Shown in pieces: positions 17,048-27,371 of a stretch of 64,000 nucleotides of DNA (the first letter of the stretch is position 1; each line of letters opens with the position of its first letter). Made by a program: the position numbers and the translations under genes. The notes under the pieces are model-generated. The model was not told the DNA's origin, did not search any database, and saw only the letters and a program-made list of their open reading frames with translations. Source of the DNA: Oscillospiraceae bacterium (lineage in GTDB: Bacteria; Bacillota; Clostridia; Oscillospirales; Acutalibacteraceae); contig CACXOM010000001.1 in assembly GCA_902769255.1 (NCBI GenBank), forward strand, positions 142,734 to 206,733, in the 5' to 3' direction.

Positions 17048-17731
17048 TTGGCGCTTTTTGCAATTTCTGATTTTCATTTGTCGTTTTCTGTTGATAAGCC
17101 TATGGATATTTTTAAAGGCTGGACCGATTATACCGAAAAGTTAAAAAAGAATATAGAAAGTCAAGTTAGTGCTGACGATACAATTGTAATTCCGGGCGAT
17201 ATTTCGTGGGGGTTAAAAATTGCGGAAACTATTGAGGATTTTCGTTTTATCAATTCTTTGCCGGGTAAAAAGATAATCGGTAAAGGCAATCACGATTTAT
17301 GGTGGGAATCGCTTACAAAAATGAATAGAATCATGGCGGAAAACGGTTTTGATACAATCTCTTTTTTGTATAACAACGCTTATGTTGTGGGCGATTATGT
17401 GGTTTGTGGCTCACGCGGCTGGTTTTTTGACGATACCGCCGATAAAAAAATAATACTTCGTGAAGCGGGCAGAGTAGAAATGTCGATAAAAGAAGCGGAA
17501 AAAACAGGGAAAACACCGATTTTATTTTTGCATTATCCGCCGATTAGCAAAGACGCCGTTTGCGAAGAAATAATGAAGGTAATTAAAGAGCATAACATAA
17601 AATATGTTTATTACGGTCATATACACAAAGCAGGCGCTTATAAAGCGTTTAACGGCAAATATGACGGCATTAAATTTGAATGTATCAGTTGTGATATGAT
17701 TGATTTTAACCCTGTGAAAATAAAAATATAA
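17048..17731 (+). CDS. Cytosolic metallophosphoesterase
   Basis: 227 residues with a complete calcineurin-like metal site: ISDFHLS (D-x-H), PGDISWG (GD), GKGNHDLWW (GNHD), LHYPP and YYGHIHKAG (GHxH). The start is TTG at 17048, with AGAGGTG 6 bases upstream. There is no signal peptide or TM segment. Several Firmicutes carry homologues of unknown substrate; a nucleotide or phosphodiester substrate is possible. It stands between thrC and tig, each with its own promoter or terminator. Confidence 0.88.
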   Translation: MALFAISDFHLSFSVDKPMDIFKGWTDYTEKLKKNIESQVSADDTIVIPGDISWGLKIAETIEDFRFINSLPGKKIIGKGNHDLWWESLTKMNRIMAENGFDTISFLYNNAYVVGDYVVCGSRGWFFDDTADKKIILREAGRVEMSIKEAEKTGKTPILFLHYPPISKDAVCEEIMKVIKEHNIKYVYYGHIHKAGAYKAFNGKYDGIKFECISCDMIDFNPVKIKI

Positions 17732-17768
17732 AAAATGTTAAAAAACAGTAGATTTTTTATTTGTTTTA

Positions 17769-17777
17769 TGTTATAAT
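17769..17777 (+). promoter_or_regulatory. Extended -10 promoter of tig
   Basis: TGTTATAAT (TGN plus perfect TATAAT at 17772-17777), about 80 bases before tig. No good -35 box is visible, consistent with an extended -10 promoter. Confidence 0.6.
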
Positions 17778-17855
17778 CACTTGTAACGGTGTAAAAACCG
17801 AATAATTAGTAAATTTTATATCTAAAAACGGATATTTTTTGAAAGGATGTCAATA

Positions 17856-19154
17856 ATGAGTTTAAAATCATCTAATAAGGTTGATACTAACAGATATGAA
17901 TTGTTGGTAGAAATTGATGCCGAAACATTTGAAAAGGCGGTTGAAAAAGCGTTTAAAAAGAATGCTAAAACAATCGAAATCAAAGGTTTCAGAAAGGGTA
18001 AAGCGCCAAGACATATTATTGAAAAATTATATGGCGAAAATGTTTTCTATGAAGATGCTCTTAACGAATGCTATCCTGCCGCTATTGACGAGGCTGCAAA
18101 AGAAGCAGGCGTTGAAATAGTTGATTTTCAAGATGTTGAGTTTGATTTGAAATCAATGGATAAATCGGGCGTTGAGTTTTCGGTAAAAGTTACTGTTAAA
18201 CCTGAAGTTGAAGTTAAAAACTATAAAGGTCTTAAAGCAGAAAAACCTTCTGTTGAAGTAACCGATGAAGATATTAACGCTGAAATCGATAAACTTCGTG
18301 AGCGTGACTCAGCAATGGTTCCTGTTGAAGACAGAGCAGCTCAAAACGATGATATTGTTGTTTTTGATTTTGACGGTTATGTTGACGGCGAGCAGTTTGA
18401 AGGCGGTAAAGCAGAGGGCTATTCGTTAAAACTCGGTTCAGGTCAGTTCATTCCTGGATTCGAAGATCAAATCGTAGGCAAAAAAATCGATGAAGAGTTT
18501 GACGTTAATGTTACTTTCCCTGAAGATTATCACGCTGAAGAATTAAAGGGTAAAGAAGCTGTATTCAAATGCAAACTTCACGAAATTAAAGAAAGAGTTT
18601 TACCTGAAGTTGACGATGATTTCGTTAAAGATGTTAGCGAATTCAAAACAGTTGACGAATTAAAAGAAGATTTAAAGAAAAAAGTTTCTGAAAGAAAAGA
18701 AAAAGAAGCTAACACAGCGGTAGAAACTCAACTTATCGAAGAAATGTTAAAAGGTTTCGAAGCTGAAATTCCGCAGGCAATGATTGATAACAAAGTTATG
18801 GAAAACATTAAAGACTTTGATTACACATTGCAAATGCAGGGTCTTAATATGCAAACTTATATGCAGTATATGGGACTTACTCTTGACCAACTCAAAGAGC
18901 AATATAAAGAGCAATCTGAAAAACAAGTTAAAATGCGTTTGGCATTTGAAAAAATTGCAGAACTCGAAAAAATTGAGCCAACTGCTGAAGATGTTGAAGC
19001 ACAATACAAAGAGTATTCGGAAATGTACGGCATGGAACTTGATAAAATTAAATCCTCTTTACCTGAAGAGGAACTTTTAAAAGACTTAAAAGTTAAAAAG
19101 GCTTCTGAATTTATTAAGGACAATGCTAAAATCACAGAAGAAGTAAAAGCATAA
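17856..19154 (+). CDS. tig: Trigger factor
   Basis: 432 residues in the full three-domain layout. The N-terminal ribosome-binding domain has the signature GFRKGKAPR. The FKBP-type isomerase domain spans about 155-240 (DIVVFDFDGYVDGEQFEGG, GSGQFIPGFEDQIVG). The C-terminal chaperone domain is helical. It binds nascent chains at the exit tunnel. The start is set at 17856 (MSLKSSNK) because AAAGGA overlaps the earlier in-frame ATG at 17847. It sits next to clpP and clpX, a classic arrangement. Confidence 0.97.
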   Translation: MSLKSSNKVDTNRYELLVEIDAETFEKAVEKAFKKNAKTIEIKGFRKGKAPRHIIEKLYGENVFYEDALNECYPAAIDEAAKEAGVEIVDFQDVEFDLKSMDKSGVEFSVKVTVKPEVEVKNYKGLKAEKPSVEVTDEDINAEIDKLRERDSAMVPVEDRAAQNDDIVVFDFDGYVDGEQFEGGKAEGYSLKLGSGQFIPGFEDQIVGKKIDEEFDVNVTFPEDYHAEELKGKEAVFKCKLHEIKERVLPEVDDDFVKDVSEFKTVDELKEDLKKKVSERKEKEANTAVETQLIEEMLKGFEAEIPQAMIDNKVMENIKDFDYTLQMQGLNMQTYMQYMGLTLDQLKEQYKEQSEKQVKMRLAFEKIAELEKIEPTAEDVEAQYKEYSEMYGMELDKIKSSLPEEELLKDLKVKKASEFIKDNAKITEEVKA

Positions 19155-19176
19155 TTAACCCTAATTTTATCTGAAT

Positions 19177-19210
19177 AAACAGTTTTAGTTTTTTAGCTAA
19201 AACTGTTTTA
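19177..19210 (+). terminator. Terminator or attenuator between tig and clpP
   Basis: Twelve-base stem AAACAGTTTTAG/CTAAAACTGTTT with an 8-base T-rich loop, ending in T residues. Confidence 0.75.
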
Positions 19211-19236
19211 TCGGTTTTAGAAAGGAAAGATTTATT

Positions 19237-19815
19237 ATGAGTTTAGTACCTTATGTAGTAGAACAAACAAGCAGAGGCGAGCGTTCTTATGATATTTTTT
19301 CTCGTCTTTTAAACGACAGAATTATTGTTTTATCAGATGAAGTTAACGACGCAACCGCATCAATCGTAATTGCGCAACTTCTCTTTTTAGAGGGTCAAGA
19401 CCCGAATAAAGATATAAGCCTTTATATCAACAGCCCCGGCGGTTCTGTTTCGGCAGGTCTTGCAATTTATGATACAATGCAGTATATAAAATGTGATGTA
19501 TCTACTATTTGCATGGGTATGGCGGCTTCAATGGGCGCATTTTTGCTCTCTTCCGGCGCAAAAGGCAAAAGATATGTTCTTCCAAATGCCGAGGTTATGA
19601 TTCATCAGCCTTCAGGCGGTGCGCAAGGTCAAGCGTCTGAAATTGAAATTACCGCTAAACATATTTTGAAAACCAAAGAAAGATTAAATAGAATTTTAGC
19701 ACAAAACACAGGAAAACCAATTGAACAAGTTGCAATTGATACCGACCGTGACAATTGGCTTACAGCCGAAGAAGCGGTTGAATACGGACTTGTTGACAAG
19801 GTAATGAAGAGATAA
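19237..19815 (+). CDS. clpP: ATP-dependent Clp protease proteolytic subunit
   Basis: 192 residues, the S14 serine protease that forms double heptamers with ClpX/ClpA-type unfoldases. The catalytic Ser is in [15 protein letters not shown], the His in [13 protein letters not shown] and the Asp in [12 protein letters not shown]. The N-terminal [19 protein letters not shown] loop is normal. AGAAAGGAAAG precedes the ATG. clpX follows after 15 bases. Confidence 0.98.
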   Translation: MSLVPYVVEQTSRGERSYDIFSRLLNDRIIVLSDEVNDATASIVIAQLLFLEGQDPNKDISLYINSPGGSVSAGLAIYDTMQYIKCDVSTICMGMAASMGAFLLSSGAKGKRYVLPNAEVMIHQPSGGAQGQASEIEITAKHILKTKERLNRILAQNTGKPIEQVAIDTDRDNWLTAEEAVEYGLVDKVMKR

Positions 19816-19830
19816 ATTCGGAGGTTATTA

Positions 19831-21096
19831 ATGCCTAACAACGATAAAAAAACAGCTCATTGTTCTTTTTGCGGCAGAAACGAAGCGCAGGTTAATCAAA
19901 TGGTAAAAGGTCCTAACGGAGTTTTTATTTGCGATGAATGTATTAAACTTTGCGCAGCGGTTATTGGTGAAGAAATTTTTGAGCAACACCCTCATAAATC
20001 AGGTGGCGACTTTAAGTTTGAGGTTAAAAAACCGAATGAACTTAAAAAAATTCTTGACGACTATGTAATAGGTCAGGAAAATGCGAAAAAAGCGCTTTGT
20101 GTTGCTGTTTACAATCATTATAAAAGAATAATGCAGGAAGATTATATTGACGATGTTGAAATCGGCAAATCGAATATTCTTTTGGTAGGACCTACCGGTG
20201 TGGGTAAAACTTTGCTTGCCCAAACGCTTGCAAAAGCGCTTGATGTGCCTTTTGCGGTTACTGATGCAACCACTTTAACAGAGGCAGGCTATGTTGGTGA
20301 AGATGTTGAGAATATTCTTCTTCGATTAATTCAAAATGCAGATTTTGATGTTGAAAAAGCGCAAAAAGGTATTATTTATATTGATGAGATTGATAAAATC
20401 GCAAGAAAGTCTGAAAACACTTCTATAACAAGAGATGTTTCGGGCGAGGGCGTTCAGCAAGCGCTTTTGAAAATAATCGAAGGTACGGTGTCAAATGTTC
20501 CTCCGACAGGCGGAAGAAAGCACCCGCAGCAAGAGTTTATTCAAATTGATACTTCAAATATTTTGTTTATTTGCGGTGGCGCTTTTGACGGCATTGAAAA
20601 GATTATCGAAAAGCGTTTAGGCTCGAAGTCAACACTCGGTTTCGGTGCTGAAATTGCTGATAATAATGACAATAATACCGATAAACTTATCGAAAAAGTT
20701 AACAATCAAGATTTAGTTAAATTCGGTCTTATTCCTGAACTTGTCGGCAGACTTCCTGTTGTAACGGGACTTACTAATTTATCTGTTGACGATATGGTTG
20801 AAATTATGGTTAAACCTAAAAACTCAATCATAAAGCAATATGTTAAACTTTTGCAGTTAGACGGCGTTGATTTAAAATTTGACAATGACGCTTTAAAAGA
20901 AATTGCGAAAGAAACAATAAAACGCAAAACTGGTGCAAGAGGACTTCGCTCCTTAATTGAAAAATTGCTTATGGATATTATGTTTGAAATTCCTTCAAAA
21001 AGAGGAATTGAAAGCGTAGTTATCACGAAAAATTGTGTTTTAGGCAAAGAAAAGCCGACTTTAATTAAAAAAGAAACTAAAAAAATAAAAGAATAA
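19831..21096 (+). CDS. clpX: ClpX unfoldase
   Basis: 421 residues. It starts with the ClpX zinc-binding domain ([11 protein letters not shown] and [10 protein letters not shown], a four-cysteine site). Then comes the AAA+ domain: Walker [13 protein letters not shown], Walker [12 protein letters not shown], and sensor/arginine motif [12 protein letters not shown]. The IGF-type ClpP-docking loop is replaced by a LGF sequence (STLGFGAEI). It delivers unfolded substrates to ClpP. GGAGG upstream of the ATG. Confidence 0.98.
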   Translation: MPNNDKKTAHCSFCGRNEAQVNQMVKGPNGVFICDECIKLCAAVIGEEIFEQHPHKSGGDFKFEVKKPNELKKILDDYVIGQENAKKALCVAVYNHYKRIMQEDYIDDVEIGKSNILLVGPTGVGKTLLAQTLAKALDVPFAVTDATTLTEAGYVGEDVENILLRLIQNADFDVEKAQKGIIYIDEIDKIARKSENTSITRDVSGEGVQQALLKIIEGTVSNVPPTGGRKHPQQEFIQIDTSNILFICGGAFDGIEKIIEKRLGSKSTLGFGAEIADNNDNNTDKLIEKVNNQDLVKFGLIPELVGRLPVVTGLTNLSVDDMVEIMVKPKNSIIKQYVKLLQLDGVDLKFDNDALKEIAKETIKRKTGARGLRSLIEKLLMDIMFEIPSKRGIESVVITKNCVLGKEKPTLIKKETKKIKE

Positions 21097-21117
21097 ATCA
21101 GAAATGAGGGAAATCTT

Positions 21118-23262
21118 ATGCGTAGAATATTCGCTACAATAGGTTTTACCTCATTTTTTGTTACCGTTTTTTCGATAAATTACGGGCAAATTTTTGCGCT
21201 TTTGTTAAGCATAGCGTCACTTTTAGGGTTTGTTTTATGTTTAATAATTAAAAAATGGCAAATTCCTGTTGTTTTGTTACTTTTAGCAATCGTTGCGCTG
21301 TTTTCTTTTAACACATTTTTGTTTAATAAAAATGTTGAAACTTATAATTCTGTTTATTGCAAAGAGAATGTTAGAATAAGCGGAACTTTAACTGATTATC
21401 CTGAAACTTCTCAAGCAGGATTTGATTATGTTTTTAAAGCGGTTGACGGCAGTAATATCAAGTTTTCATTGTTTTGTTATGATAAGTTAGATATTGAACC
21501 GGGCGATGAAATAAGCGGTACTTTTGATTTTTCAGACCAATATGCCGAAATTGACAGAGGAATTTATTTTTCCGCTTATGTTTACAATATCGAAAGCGTA
21601 AAGGTAATTCACAAAAATGATGTTTTTAATATCGCAAAATTCCGTGAGAGTTTAAAAAGCGAAATTAACAAAAATATGACATATGGTGCTGGCGTTACAA
21701 AAGCGATTGTTTTCGGTGATAAATCGGGAATAGATGACGATTTATATACCGCTTTTCAGCGGTGCGGTATTTTGCACGCAACTGCGACTTCGGGACTGCA
21801 TTTATCAATTGTAACAGGATTTTTGTTCGCATTTTTAGCACTTTTGGGCGTCTCACGCAAAAAGTCTTCAATAATTGCAATTGCATTTGTAATTGTATTT
21901 ATGGTGATTATAGGATTCAAATTCTCGCTTATGCGAGCAGGCGTTATGATGATAATGGTTTTAGCGGCAAACTTGTTTAACAGAGAGGGTGACGCTTTTA
22001 ACTCAATAGGGCTGGCGCTTGCTGTATTAATTCTTTTAAATCCTTATTCTGCTTTAAGCGTTTCGCTTTTGCTGTCTGTTACTGCGACTTTAGGTATTGT
22101 GCTTTCTTTTGAGCATTTGTTTAATAAGTTTAAACAGCGCTTGGGCAAAAATGTGATTTCGAAGTTGTTTTTTGCTTTTGCTATTAGTATTTTGCAGTCT
22201 GCTGCGGCAATTATTTTCACTTTGCCGATTGTTTATATTTATTTTGGTTATTTTTCTATTGCGGGAATTTTTGTAAATGCTGTTTTGTCGCCTTTTATTA
22301 CAATTGTGCTGATTTTAGGCGTGTTAATTTGTACTTTGCAGTTTTTACCTGTTTTGCCTTATGTTTTAGGCGGTGCAAACGATGTTTTTTCGCTTGTAAT
22401 AATAAAAGTTGCAAAATTTGTATCGAAATTTAAATATTCGCAAATTTCAATTGATTATGATTTTGTTGCAATTGCTTTTGCAATTTGTCTTTTAATTATT
22501 TCGGCGGCGGTATTTGTTTTTTATTATTATAAAATCAATAAAAACAAGCTTATAAAAACAACGTCATTACTGTGTGTAAATGTATTTTTATTTTCAATTT
22601 TGTTATACTGCGTTTTGCCGAATAATAATGTAAAAATGTACATTCAAAATTCGGGCGGAGCAGTCAATATTTTGGTGTCTAATAATGATAAATCAATAGT
22701 TGTTGATTACGGCGGAAAATATTGCGACAGAAAAACAAAATATATGCTTAACAAAAGCAATTCGCAAAAAATTGACTGTTTGATTTTGCCTAATGCCGAT
22801 GAAGACTCTTTTTCAAGCGGTGTTATGCTCTCAAGTGAATTTGAAACTGAAAGCGCTTTGCTTAATACAAGGGTTTTAGATGAGAATACATATAAAATTA
22901 ATGCTAAAAAACAAAACATTGAAAATATAGAAGAAATAAATTATAATAATATAAGAATAGATTTTATTACCGTTTCAAGAAGTACAGCGTTGTATATTTC
23001 AAACGGTAAACGCTCGGTTTTAGTTGTAGATAAACTTTTTAACCTTGAAAAATTGCCGTCTGTATATTTAAAATGTGATTTAGCGGTGTTTAATCAAGGC
23101 GTTCCAAATAAAATTGAAAAATTAAACGCCCAAAAAGCGATAATTTTCAGTTTTGAAGAGCAAGAAGAAAATAAATGTGCTAAATATTTTAATTCTTATT
23201 CTTTGCGAGAAGGGAATAAAGCGGTATATTTAAGCGATAGTTTAAAGATAAAAGAGGTGTGA
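21118..23262 (+). CDS. comEC: ComEC/Rec2-like DNA uptake channel protein
   Basis: 714 residues. The N-terminal OB-like extracellular region (DUF4131 type, about 60-170) is followed by a competence domain of around ten TM helices with the signature ATATSGLHLSIVTGF. The C-terminal metallo-beta-lactamase-like region is degenerate: the usual DVGQGD is replaced by NSGGAVNILVS and the HxHxDH set is missing. In competence this protein forms the inner-membrane DNA channel. Whether this strain takes up DNA is not shown. The gene overlaps nothing; holA follows in 3 bases. Confidence 0.88.
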   Translation: MRRIFATIGFTSFFVTVFSINYGQIFALLLSIASLLGFVLCLIIKKWQIPVVLLLLAIVALFSFNTFLFNKNVETYNSVYCKENVRISGTLTDYPETSQAGFDYVFKAVDGSNIKFSLFCYDKLDIEPGDEISGTFDFSDQYAEIDRGIYFSAYVYNIESVKVIHKNDVFNIAKFRESLKSEINKNMTYGAGVTKAIVFGDKSGIDDDLYTAFQRCGILHATATSGLHLSIVTGFLFAFLALLGVSRKKSSIIAIAFVIVFMVIIGFKFSLMRAGVMMIMVLAANLFNREGDAFNSIGLALAVLILLNPYSALSVSLLLSVTATLGIVLSFEHLFNKFKQRLGKNVISKLFFAFAISILQSAAAIIFTLPIVYIYFGYFSIAGIFVNAVLSPFITIVLILGVLICTLQFLPVLPYVLGGANDVFSLVIIKVAKFVSKFKYSQISIDYDFVAIAFAICLLIISAAVFVFYYYKINKNKLIKTTSLLCVNVFLFSILLYCVLPNNNVKMYIQNSGGAVNILVSNNDKSIVVDYGGKYCDRKTKYMLNKSNSQKIDCLILPNADEDSFSSGVMLSSEFETESALLNTRVLDENTYKINAKKQNIENIEEINYNNIRIDFITVSRSTALYISNGKRSVLVVDKLFNLEKLPSVYLKCDLAVFNQGVPNKIEKLNAQKAIIFSFEEQEENKCAKYFNSYSLREGNKAVYLSDSLKIKEV

Positions 23263-23265
23263 AAA

Positions 23266-24324
23266 TTGGCGGAAATATCAGGCGATGAATTATTACAACA
23301 AATTAAAGCTAAAAGTTTAAGTTCTCTTTATTTTATTTACGGTGAAGATAACTTTTTAAAACAAAAATATGTTAAATCAATTAGTGATACAGCCGTTACA
23401 GAATTACCCGAAATGAATTATCGCAAACTTGACGGCAAAGAGGCGAGTGTTCAACAAATTTCCGATGAAGTGTACCAATTTCCTCTTATGAGCGAAAAAA
23501 GATGCGTTTTGATTGATGATTTTGATGTTTCTGTAAAAGAAAAAGAAGAAATTGATTCTTTAAAAGAAATTTTTAAAGATTTACCCGAAACTTGCGTTTT
23601 GGTTTTTGTTTATAACGCTTTGGAGGTTGATTATAAAAAGTCCGCTTGGAGCGCTATTATCAAAACCGCCTCAAAATATGGTAGCGTTATAAACTGTAAA
23701 TTTAAAACTGATGCTGATTTAATTAAATATATTAGAGTATGGGGCGAAAAAAAGAAAACCGCAATTGATTCTAATGTTGCAAGATATTTGATTGAAACAG
23801 TCGGTAAAGATTTGAAAAAATTAGAAGCCGAAGTCGATAAACTTTGCGCATTTTGCAAAGATTATGTAACAAAGGCTGATATTGACCGCATTTGCGCTAA
23901 AACGCCCGAAGCGACTCAATATATGTTGCCAAAATCAATTCTTTCGCAAAATGTTTCTGGCAGTTTAAATATTCTTTCTGATTTGCTTGATAAGAATTTT
24001 AAACCTATTGTAATTGTAAACGCAGTTGCCGACTCTTTTATTGATATTTATAGGGTTAAAACTGCGGTTGAAAAAGGCTTAAAACCGAGAGATATTGCCG
24101 AAACTTTTAATTATTCCGAAAAAAGACTTTTTGTTTTAGATAATGCGGCAAAGTATTCGAAAAAGTTTTCGGTTTCTACGCTTGAAAAGTGTTTTGATAT
24201 TTTAAACGAAGCAGACAGCGGTTTGAAAGGGTACGAAAAAAACGAAAGAATGTTGCTTGAAAAAACAATTATTTTACTTATTGAAACATTGAGAGGACAT
24301 AATATAAAGGCTAAACAGGTATGA
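23266..24324 (+). CDS. holA: DNA polymerase III subunit delta
   Basis: 352 residues. It opens the sliding clamp as part of the clamp loader. The N-terminal SLYFIYGEDNFLKQKYV and PLMSEKRCVLIDDF are typical, and the helical middle and C-terminal collar domain are recognisable (VGKDLKKLEAEVDKLCAF). The start is a TTG at 23266 with AGAGGTG upstream, 3 bases after comEC, so the two are coupled. comEC-holA order is common in Firmicutes. Confidence 0.94.
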   Translation: MAEISGDELLQQIKAKSLSSLYFIYGEDNFLKQKYVKSISDTAVTELPEMNYRKLDGKEASVQQISDEVYQFPLMSEKRCVLIDDFDVSVKEKEEIDSLKEIFKDLPETCVLVFVYNALEVDYKKSAWSAIIKTASKYGSVINCKFKTDADLIKYIRVWGEKKKTAIDSNVARYLIETVGKDLKKLEAEVDKLCAFCKDYVTKADIDRICAKTPEATQYMLPKSILSQNVSGSLNILSDLLDKNFKPIVIVNAVADSFIDIYRVKTAVEKGLKPRDIAETFNYSEKRLFVLDNAAKYSKKFSVSTLEKCFDILNEADSGLKGYEKNERMLLEKTIILLIETLRGHNIKAKQV

Positions 24325-24911
24325 TTAAAATAAAACAGGCGGTAGTGGTTGAGGGCAAATATGATAAAATCAAACTGTCGTCAATTATTGATGCGCCGAT
24401 AATTGTAACAAATGGTTTTGAAATTTTTAAAGATAAGCAAAAACTCTCATATATAAACGAAGTCGCCAAAAGAAGAGGTTTGATTATTTTGACCGATTCC
24501 GACAGCGCAGGTCTTATTATTAGAAACAGAGTTTTAAAAGCAGTTGATAATAACGCCGAAGTAATTAATGTTTTTGTTCCCGATATTTTTGGAAAAGAGA
24601 AGAGAAAAAGCAAAAAAAGCGCCGAAGGAAAATTAGGCGTTGAGGGAATAGATGTTGAAATTTTAAAAGAAACATTTAATAAATTTGGTATTTTAAGCGA
24701 TGAAACCGAAAATAAAAGAAAAGAGATTAAAAAGACCGATTTGTTTGAGTTAGGGCTTTCAGGCGGTAAAGACTCTTTGAAAAAAAGAAAAATTGTGTTA
24801 AAAGAGTTGAATTTGCCCGAAAATCTTACAACCAACAATTTATTAGAGGCAATAAATATTTTTGTGGATTTTGATGAGTTTAAATCTTTGTGCGAAAGGG
24901 TTTTAAAATAA
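24321..24911 (+). CDS. rnmV: Ribonuclease M5-like Toprim protein
   Basis: 196 residues. The N-terminal Toprim domain has the catalytic Glu in VVVEGKYDKI and the acidic DxD in LTDSDSAGL, and a DUF4093-type C-terminal part follows. RNase M5 matures 5S rRNA. In many genomes it neighbours ksgA, whereas here it overlaps holA by four bases (ATGA) and lies directly before uvrC. The assignment as RNase M5 is good by domain order, though a related Toprim nuclease cannot be excluded. Confidence 0.85.
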   Translation: MIKIKQAVVVEGKYDKIKLSSIIDAPIIVTNGFEIFKDKQKLSYINEVAKRRGLIILTDSDSAGLIIRNRVLKAVDNNAEVINVFVPDIFGKEKRKSKKSAEGKLGVEGIDVEILKETFNKFGILSDETENKRKEIKKTDLFELGLSGGKDSLKKRKIVLKELNLPENLTTNNLLEAINIFVDFDEFKSLCERVLK

Positions 24912-24912
24912 C

Positions 24913-26733
24913 TTGACAAACAGGCTTAGAAGATTGCAAGACAAAGCGTTATCTCTGCCCAAATTGCCCGGCGTTTACATTATGAAAAATGCCGATAAAG
25001 ATATTATTTATATAGGTAAAGCAAAGGCGCTTAAAAACAGAGTAACCTCATATTTTGCTTCGCAGGAAAACCTGCTTGAAAAAGTGCGTCAAATGGTCGC
25101 TCGTGTAGAAGATTTTGATTATATTCTATGCGACAGCGAGTTTGAGGCGCTTGTTTTGGAGTGTTCGCTTATTAAGCAATATATGCCTAAATATAATATT
25201 CTTTTAAAAGACGATAAAGGTTACAGTTATATAAGCATTACCGATGATGAGTACCCGAGATTAAAAGCGGTTAAGCAAATGCCAAAGGGTAAATGTTTAG
25301 GCCCTTATTATTCGAGTTATTTTTTAAATCAGGCGTTGTCAGAAGCGAAAAAGATTTATAAATTGCCCCTTTGCAATAAAACTTTTTCTTCTCAAAAAAA
25401 GGCAAATGTTCGCCCTTGTTTGAATTATTTTATAGGGCTTTGTTCTGCGCCTTGCGCAAACAAAATTTCTAAAAAAGATTATGTTGAATCGGTAAACAGC
25501 GCCGTTGATTTTTTGAAAAAAGGTTCCGCTGATACAATTAAATCTTTAAAAGCTGAAATGCAAGAGTGTTCAGAAAATCTTGATTTTGAAAAAGCGGCAA
25601 AATTGCGTGATAAAATTATTGCAATTGAGAAATTGTCAGAAAAACAAAAAGTGGTTATGTCACGCTTTGAAAGCCAAGATGTTATATCTTTTGTAAAAGG
25701 TGAAAAGAAAGACTGTTTTGAGGTTTTTCGCTTTAAAAACTATAAACTTTGTGATGACGAGCATTTTTTGGTAGATGATATTTTACCGCCCGAGCAAAAG
25801 CGAGAGCAGTTTATTATGCAATATTATTCTATAAGAAAAGATATTCCGAAAAGAGTTTTAGTTGACGGTGAGGTTGAAAACAGGAAACAGGTTGAAAGCT
25901 TTTTAAGCGAAAACAGCGGCAAAAAGGTTGAAATTGTTTTTGCGCAAAAAGGCGAACAGAAAAAGTTGGTTGAAATGTGCAGACTTAACGCAGCGGAACG
26001 CATTTCAAAAATTGACGGGCTTTCTATTAAAAACACAAAAGTGTTAGATGAACTTCAAAAATTGCTTGGCTTAAAAGATCTGCCAAAATATATTGAGTCT
26101 TACGACATTTCAAACACCGCAGGTGAAAATAATGTTGCGGGTATGGTCGTTTTTAAAGACGCTGTGCCTTACAAAAAGGCTTATAAAAGGTTTACAATTA
26201 AATCTTTTTTAGGGCAAGACGATTACGGCTCAATGCGTGAAGTTTTGAAAAGAAGGTTTTTAGAATATGAAAACCACAAAGGCGAAGAGGGCTTTGGCGT
26301 ATTGCCTGATTTGATTTTGCTTGACGGCGGTATTGGGCAGTTAAATGCGGTTTTGCCGATAGTTGAAAAATACGGCTTTTCAGATAAAACTTTTGGAATG
26401 GTAAAAGATAATCATCACAAAACAAGAGCAATTGTAGGCAAAAACGGTGAAATCGCAATAAAACAAACAAGAGCGGTGTTTACGCTTGTTTCTTCAATTC
26501 AAGATGAAGTTCACCGTTTTGCAATAGGCTATCACCATAAAAAGCAACAAAAAAGCATGCTTGAAATGCAGTTGACGGATATTGAGGGTGTAGGCAAAAG
26601 AAGAGCTGAAAGTCTTATTAAGCATTTTAAAGATATAAATAAAATTGCTACCGCCACAAAAGATGAATTGATTAAAGTGCAGGGAATAACCGAAAAAACG
26701 GCGGAAAATATATATAATTATTATCGTAAATAA
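24913..26733 (+). CDS. uvrC: Excinuclease ABC subunit C
   Basis: 606 residues. The N-terminal GIY-YIG domain (LPGVYIMKNADKDIIYIGKAK, incising the 3-prime side), a UVR motif (about 200-235), the RNase H-like domain (SYDISNTAGENNVAGMVVF) for the 5-prime incision, and a C-terminal helix-hairpin-helix pair (IEGVGKRRAESLI, VQGITEKTAENI) are all present. The start is a TTG one base after the previous stop, with only a weak distant AAAGGG, suggesting translational coupling. Confidence 0.97.
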   Translation: MTNRLRRLQDKALSLPKLPGVYIMKNADKDIIYIGKAKALKNRVTSYFASQENLLEKVRQMVARVEDFDYILCDSEFEALVLECSLIKQYMPKYNILLKDDKGYSYISITDDEYPRLKAVKQMPKGKCLGPYYSSYFLNQALSEAKKIYKLPLCNKTFSSQKKANVRPCLNYFIGLCSAPCANKISKKDYVESVNSAVDFLKKGSADTIKSLKAEMQECSENLDFEKAAKLRDKIIAIEKLSEKQKVVMSRFESQDVISFVKGEKKDCFEVFRFKNYKLCDDEHFLVDDILPPEQKREQFIMQYYSIRKDIPKRVLVDGEVENRKQVESFLSENSGKKVEIVFAQKGEQKKLVEMCRLNAAERISKIDGLSIKNTKVLDELQKLLGLKDLPKYIESYDISNTAGENNVAGMVVFKDAVPYKKAYKRFTIKSFLGQDDYGSMREVLKRRFLEYENHKGEEGFGVLPDLILLDGGIGQLNAVLPIVEKYGFSDKTFGMVKDNHHKTRAIVGKNGEIAIKQTRAVFTLVSSIQDEVHRFAIGYHHKKQQKSMLEMQLTDIEGVGKRRAESLIKHFKDINKIATATKDELIKVQGITEKTAENIYNYYRK

Positions 26734-26763
26734 GAAAAAAACAGTAAAAATAGTAAAAAAAGG

Positions 26764-26793
26764 TTGACAAAAGGGTAGTAAAAGTGCGATAAT
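26764..26793 (+). promoter_or_regulatory. Promoter of rsmD-coaD
   Basis: TTGACA at 26764-26769 and GATAAT at 26788-26793, 18-base spacer, 30 bases before the rsmD start. Confidence 0.75.
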
Positions 26794-26822
26794 AGAATAG
26801 ATAAATTATAATGGAGAGAAAT

Positions 26823-27365
26823 ATGAGGGTTATTACAGGTTCGGCTCATGGTAAAAAACTTATAACTCCGGAAGGGCTTGATGTTCGTCCTACCGTTGCA
26901 AGAGTAAAAGAAGCGGTTTTTTCTTCGTTACAGTTTGACATTGAGGGCAGAAACATTCTTGATTTGTTTGCAGGCAGCGGGCAACTCGGAATTGAATCTT
27001 TAAGCAGAGGTGCAAAGCATTGCACTTTTGTTGATAATTCAAAAGTTTCTTTAAAGGCTGTTAAACAGAATTTAGCAAATTGCAAATTAGAAAACAGCGC
27101 AACAATAGTTGAGAAAGATTCATTTTCATTTATTAAAACTGCAAATGAAACTTTTGATATCGCATTTCTTGACCCTCCTTACAATAAAGGTATTATAAAT
27201 GAAATAATGCCATTGTTGGTTGAAAAAATGAGTGACTTTGGCATTATTGTTTGCGAATATGCTAATAAAGGCGAGTTGCTTGATTGTTACGGTGATTTTC
27301 ACTTAAAGAAAACAGTTAAATACGGAAATATTTTTATTTCTTATTATAAAAAGAGGGAGGACTGA
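26823..27365 (+). CDS. rsmD: 16S rRNA (guanine966-N2)-methyltransferase
   Basis: 180 residues with a Rossmann methyltransferase fold. It has the family start MRVITGSAHGKKL, the VRPTVARVKEAVFSSL segment, SAM-binding LDLFAGSGQLGIE and catalytic FLDPPYNKG (NPPY-type). The start is at 26823 because GGAGAG lies right before it; the ATG at 26811 is inside that site. It is followed closely by coaD, as in many bacteria. Confidence 0.95.
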   Translation: MRVITGSAHGKKLITPEGLDVRPTVARVKEAVFSSLQFDIEGRNILDLFAGSGQLGIESLSRGAKHCTFVDNSKVSLKAVKQNLANCKLENSATIVEKDSFSFIKTANETFDIAFLDPPYNKGIINEIMPLLVEKMSDFGIIVCEYANKGELLDCYGDFHLKKTVKYGNIFISYYKKRED

Positions 27366-27371
27366 TTTTTT

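Noticed and set aside
22600-23262. Possible frameshift or decay in the comEC C-terminus, since nuclease motifs are missing
   Set aside because: The frame is open to the normal length and runs into holA with normal coupling. Degenerate lactamase-like domains occur in other ComEC proteins.
24311-24919. 202-codon open frame on the minus strand
   Set aside because: Antisense to the RNase M5-like gene, whose Toprim motifs are clear. The shadow has Ser/Leu/Phe-rich composition.
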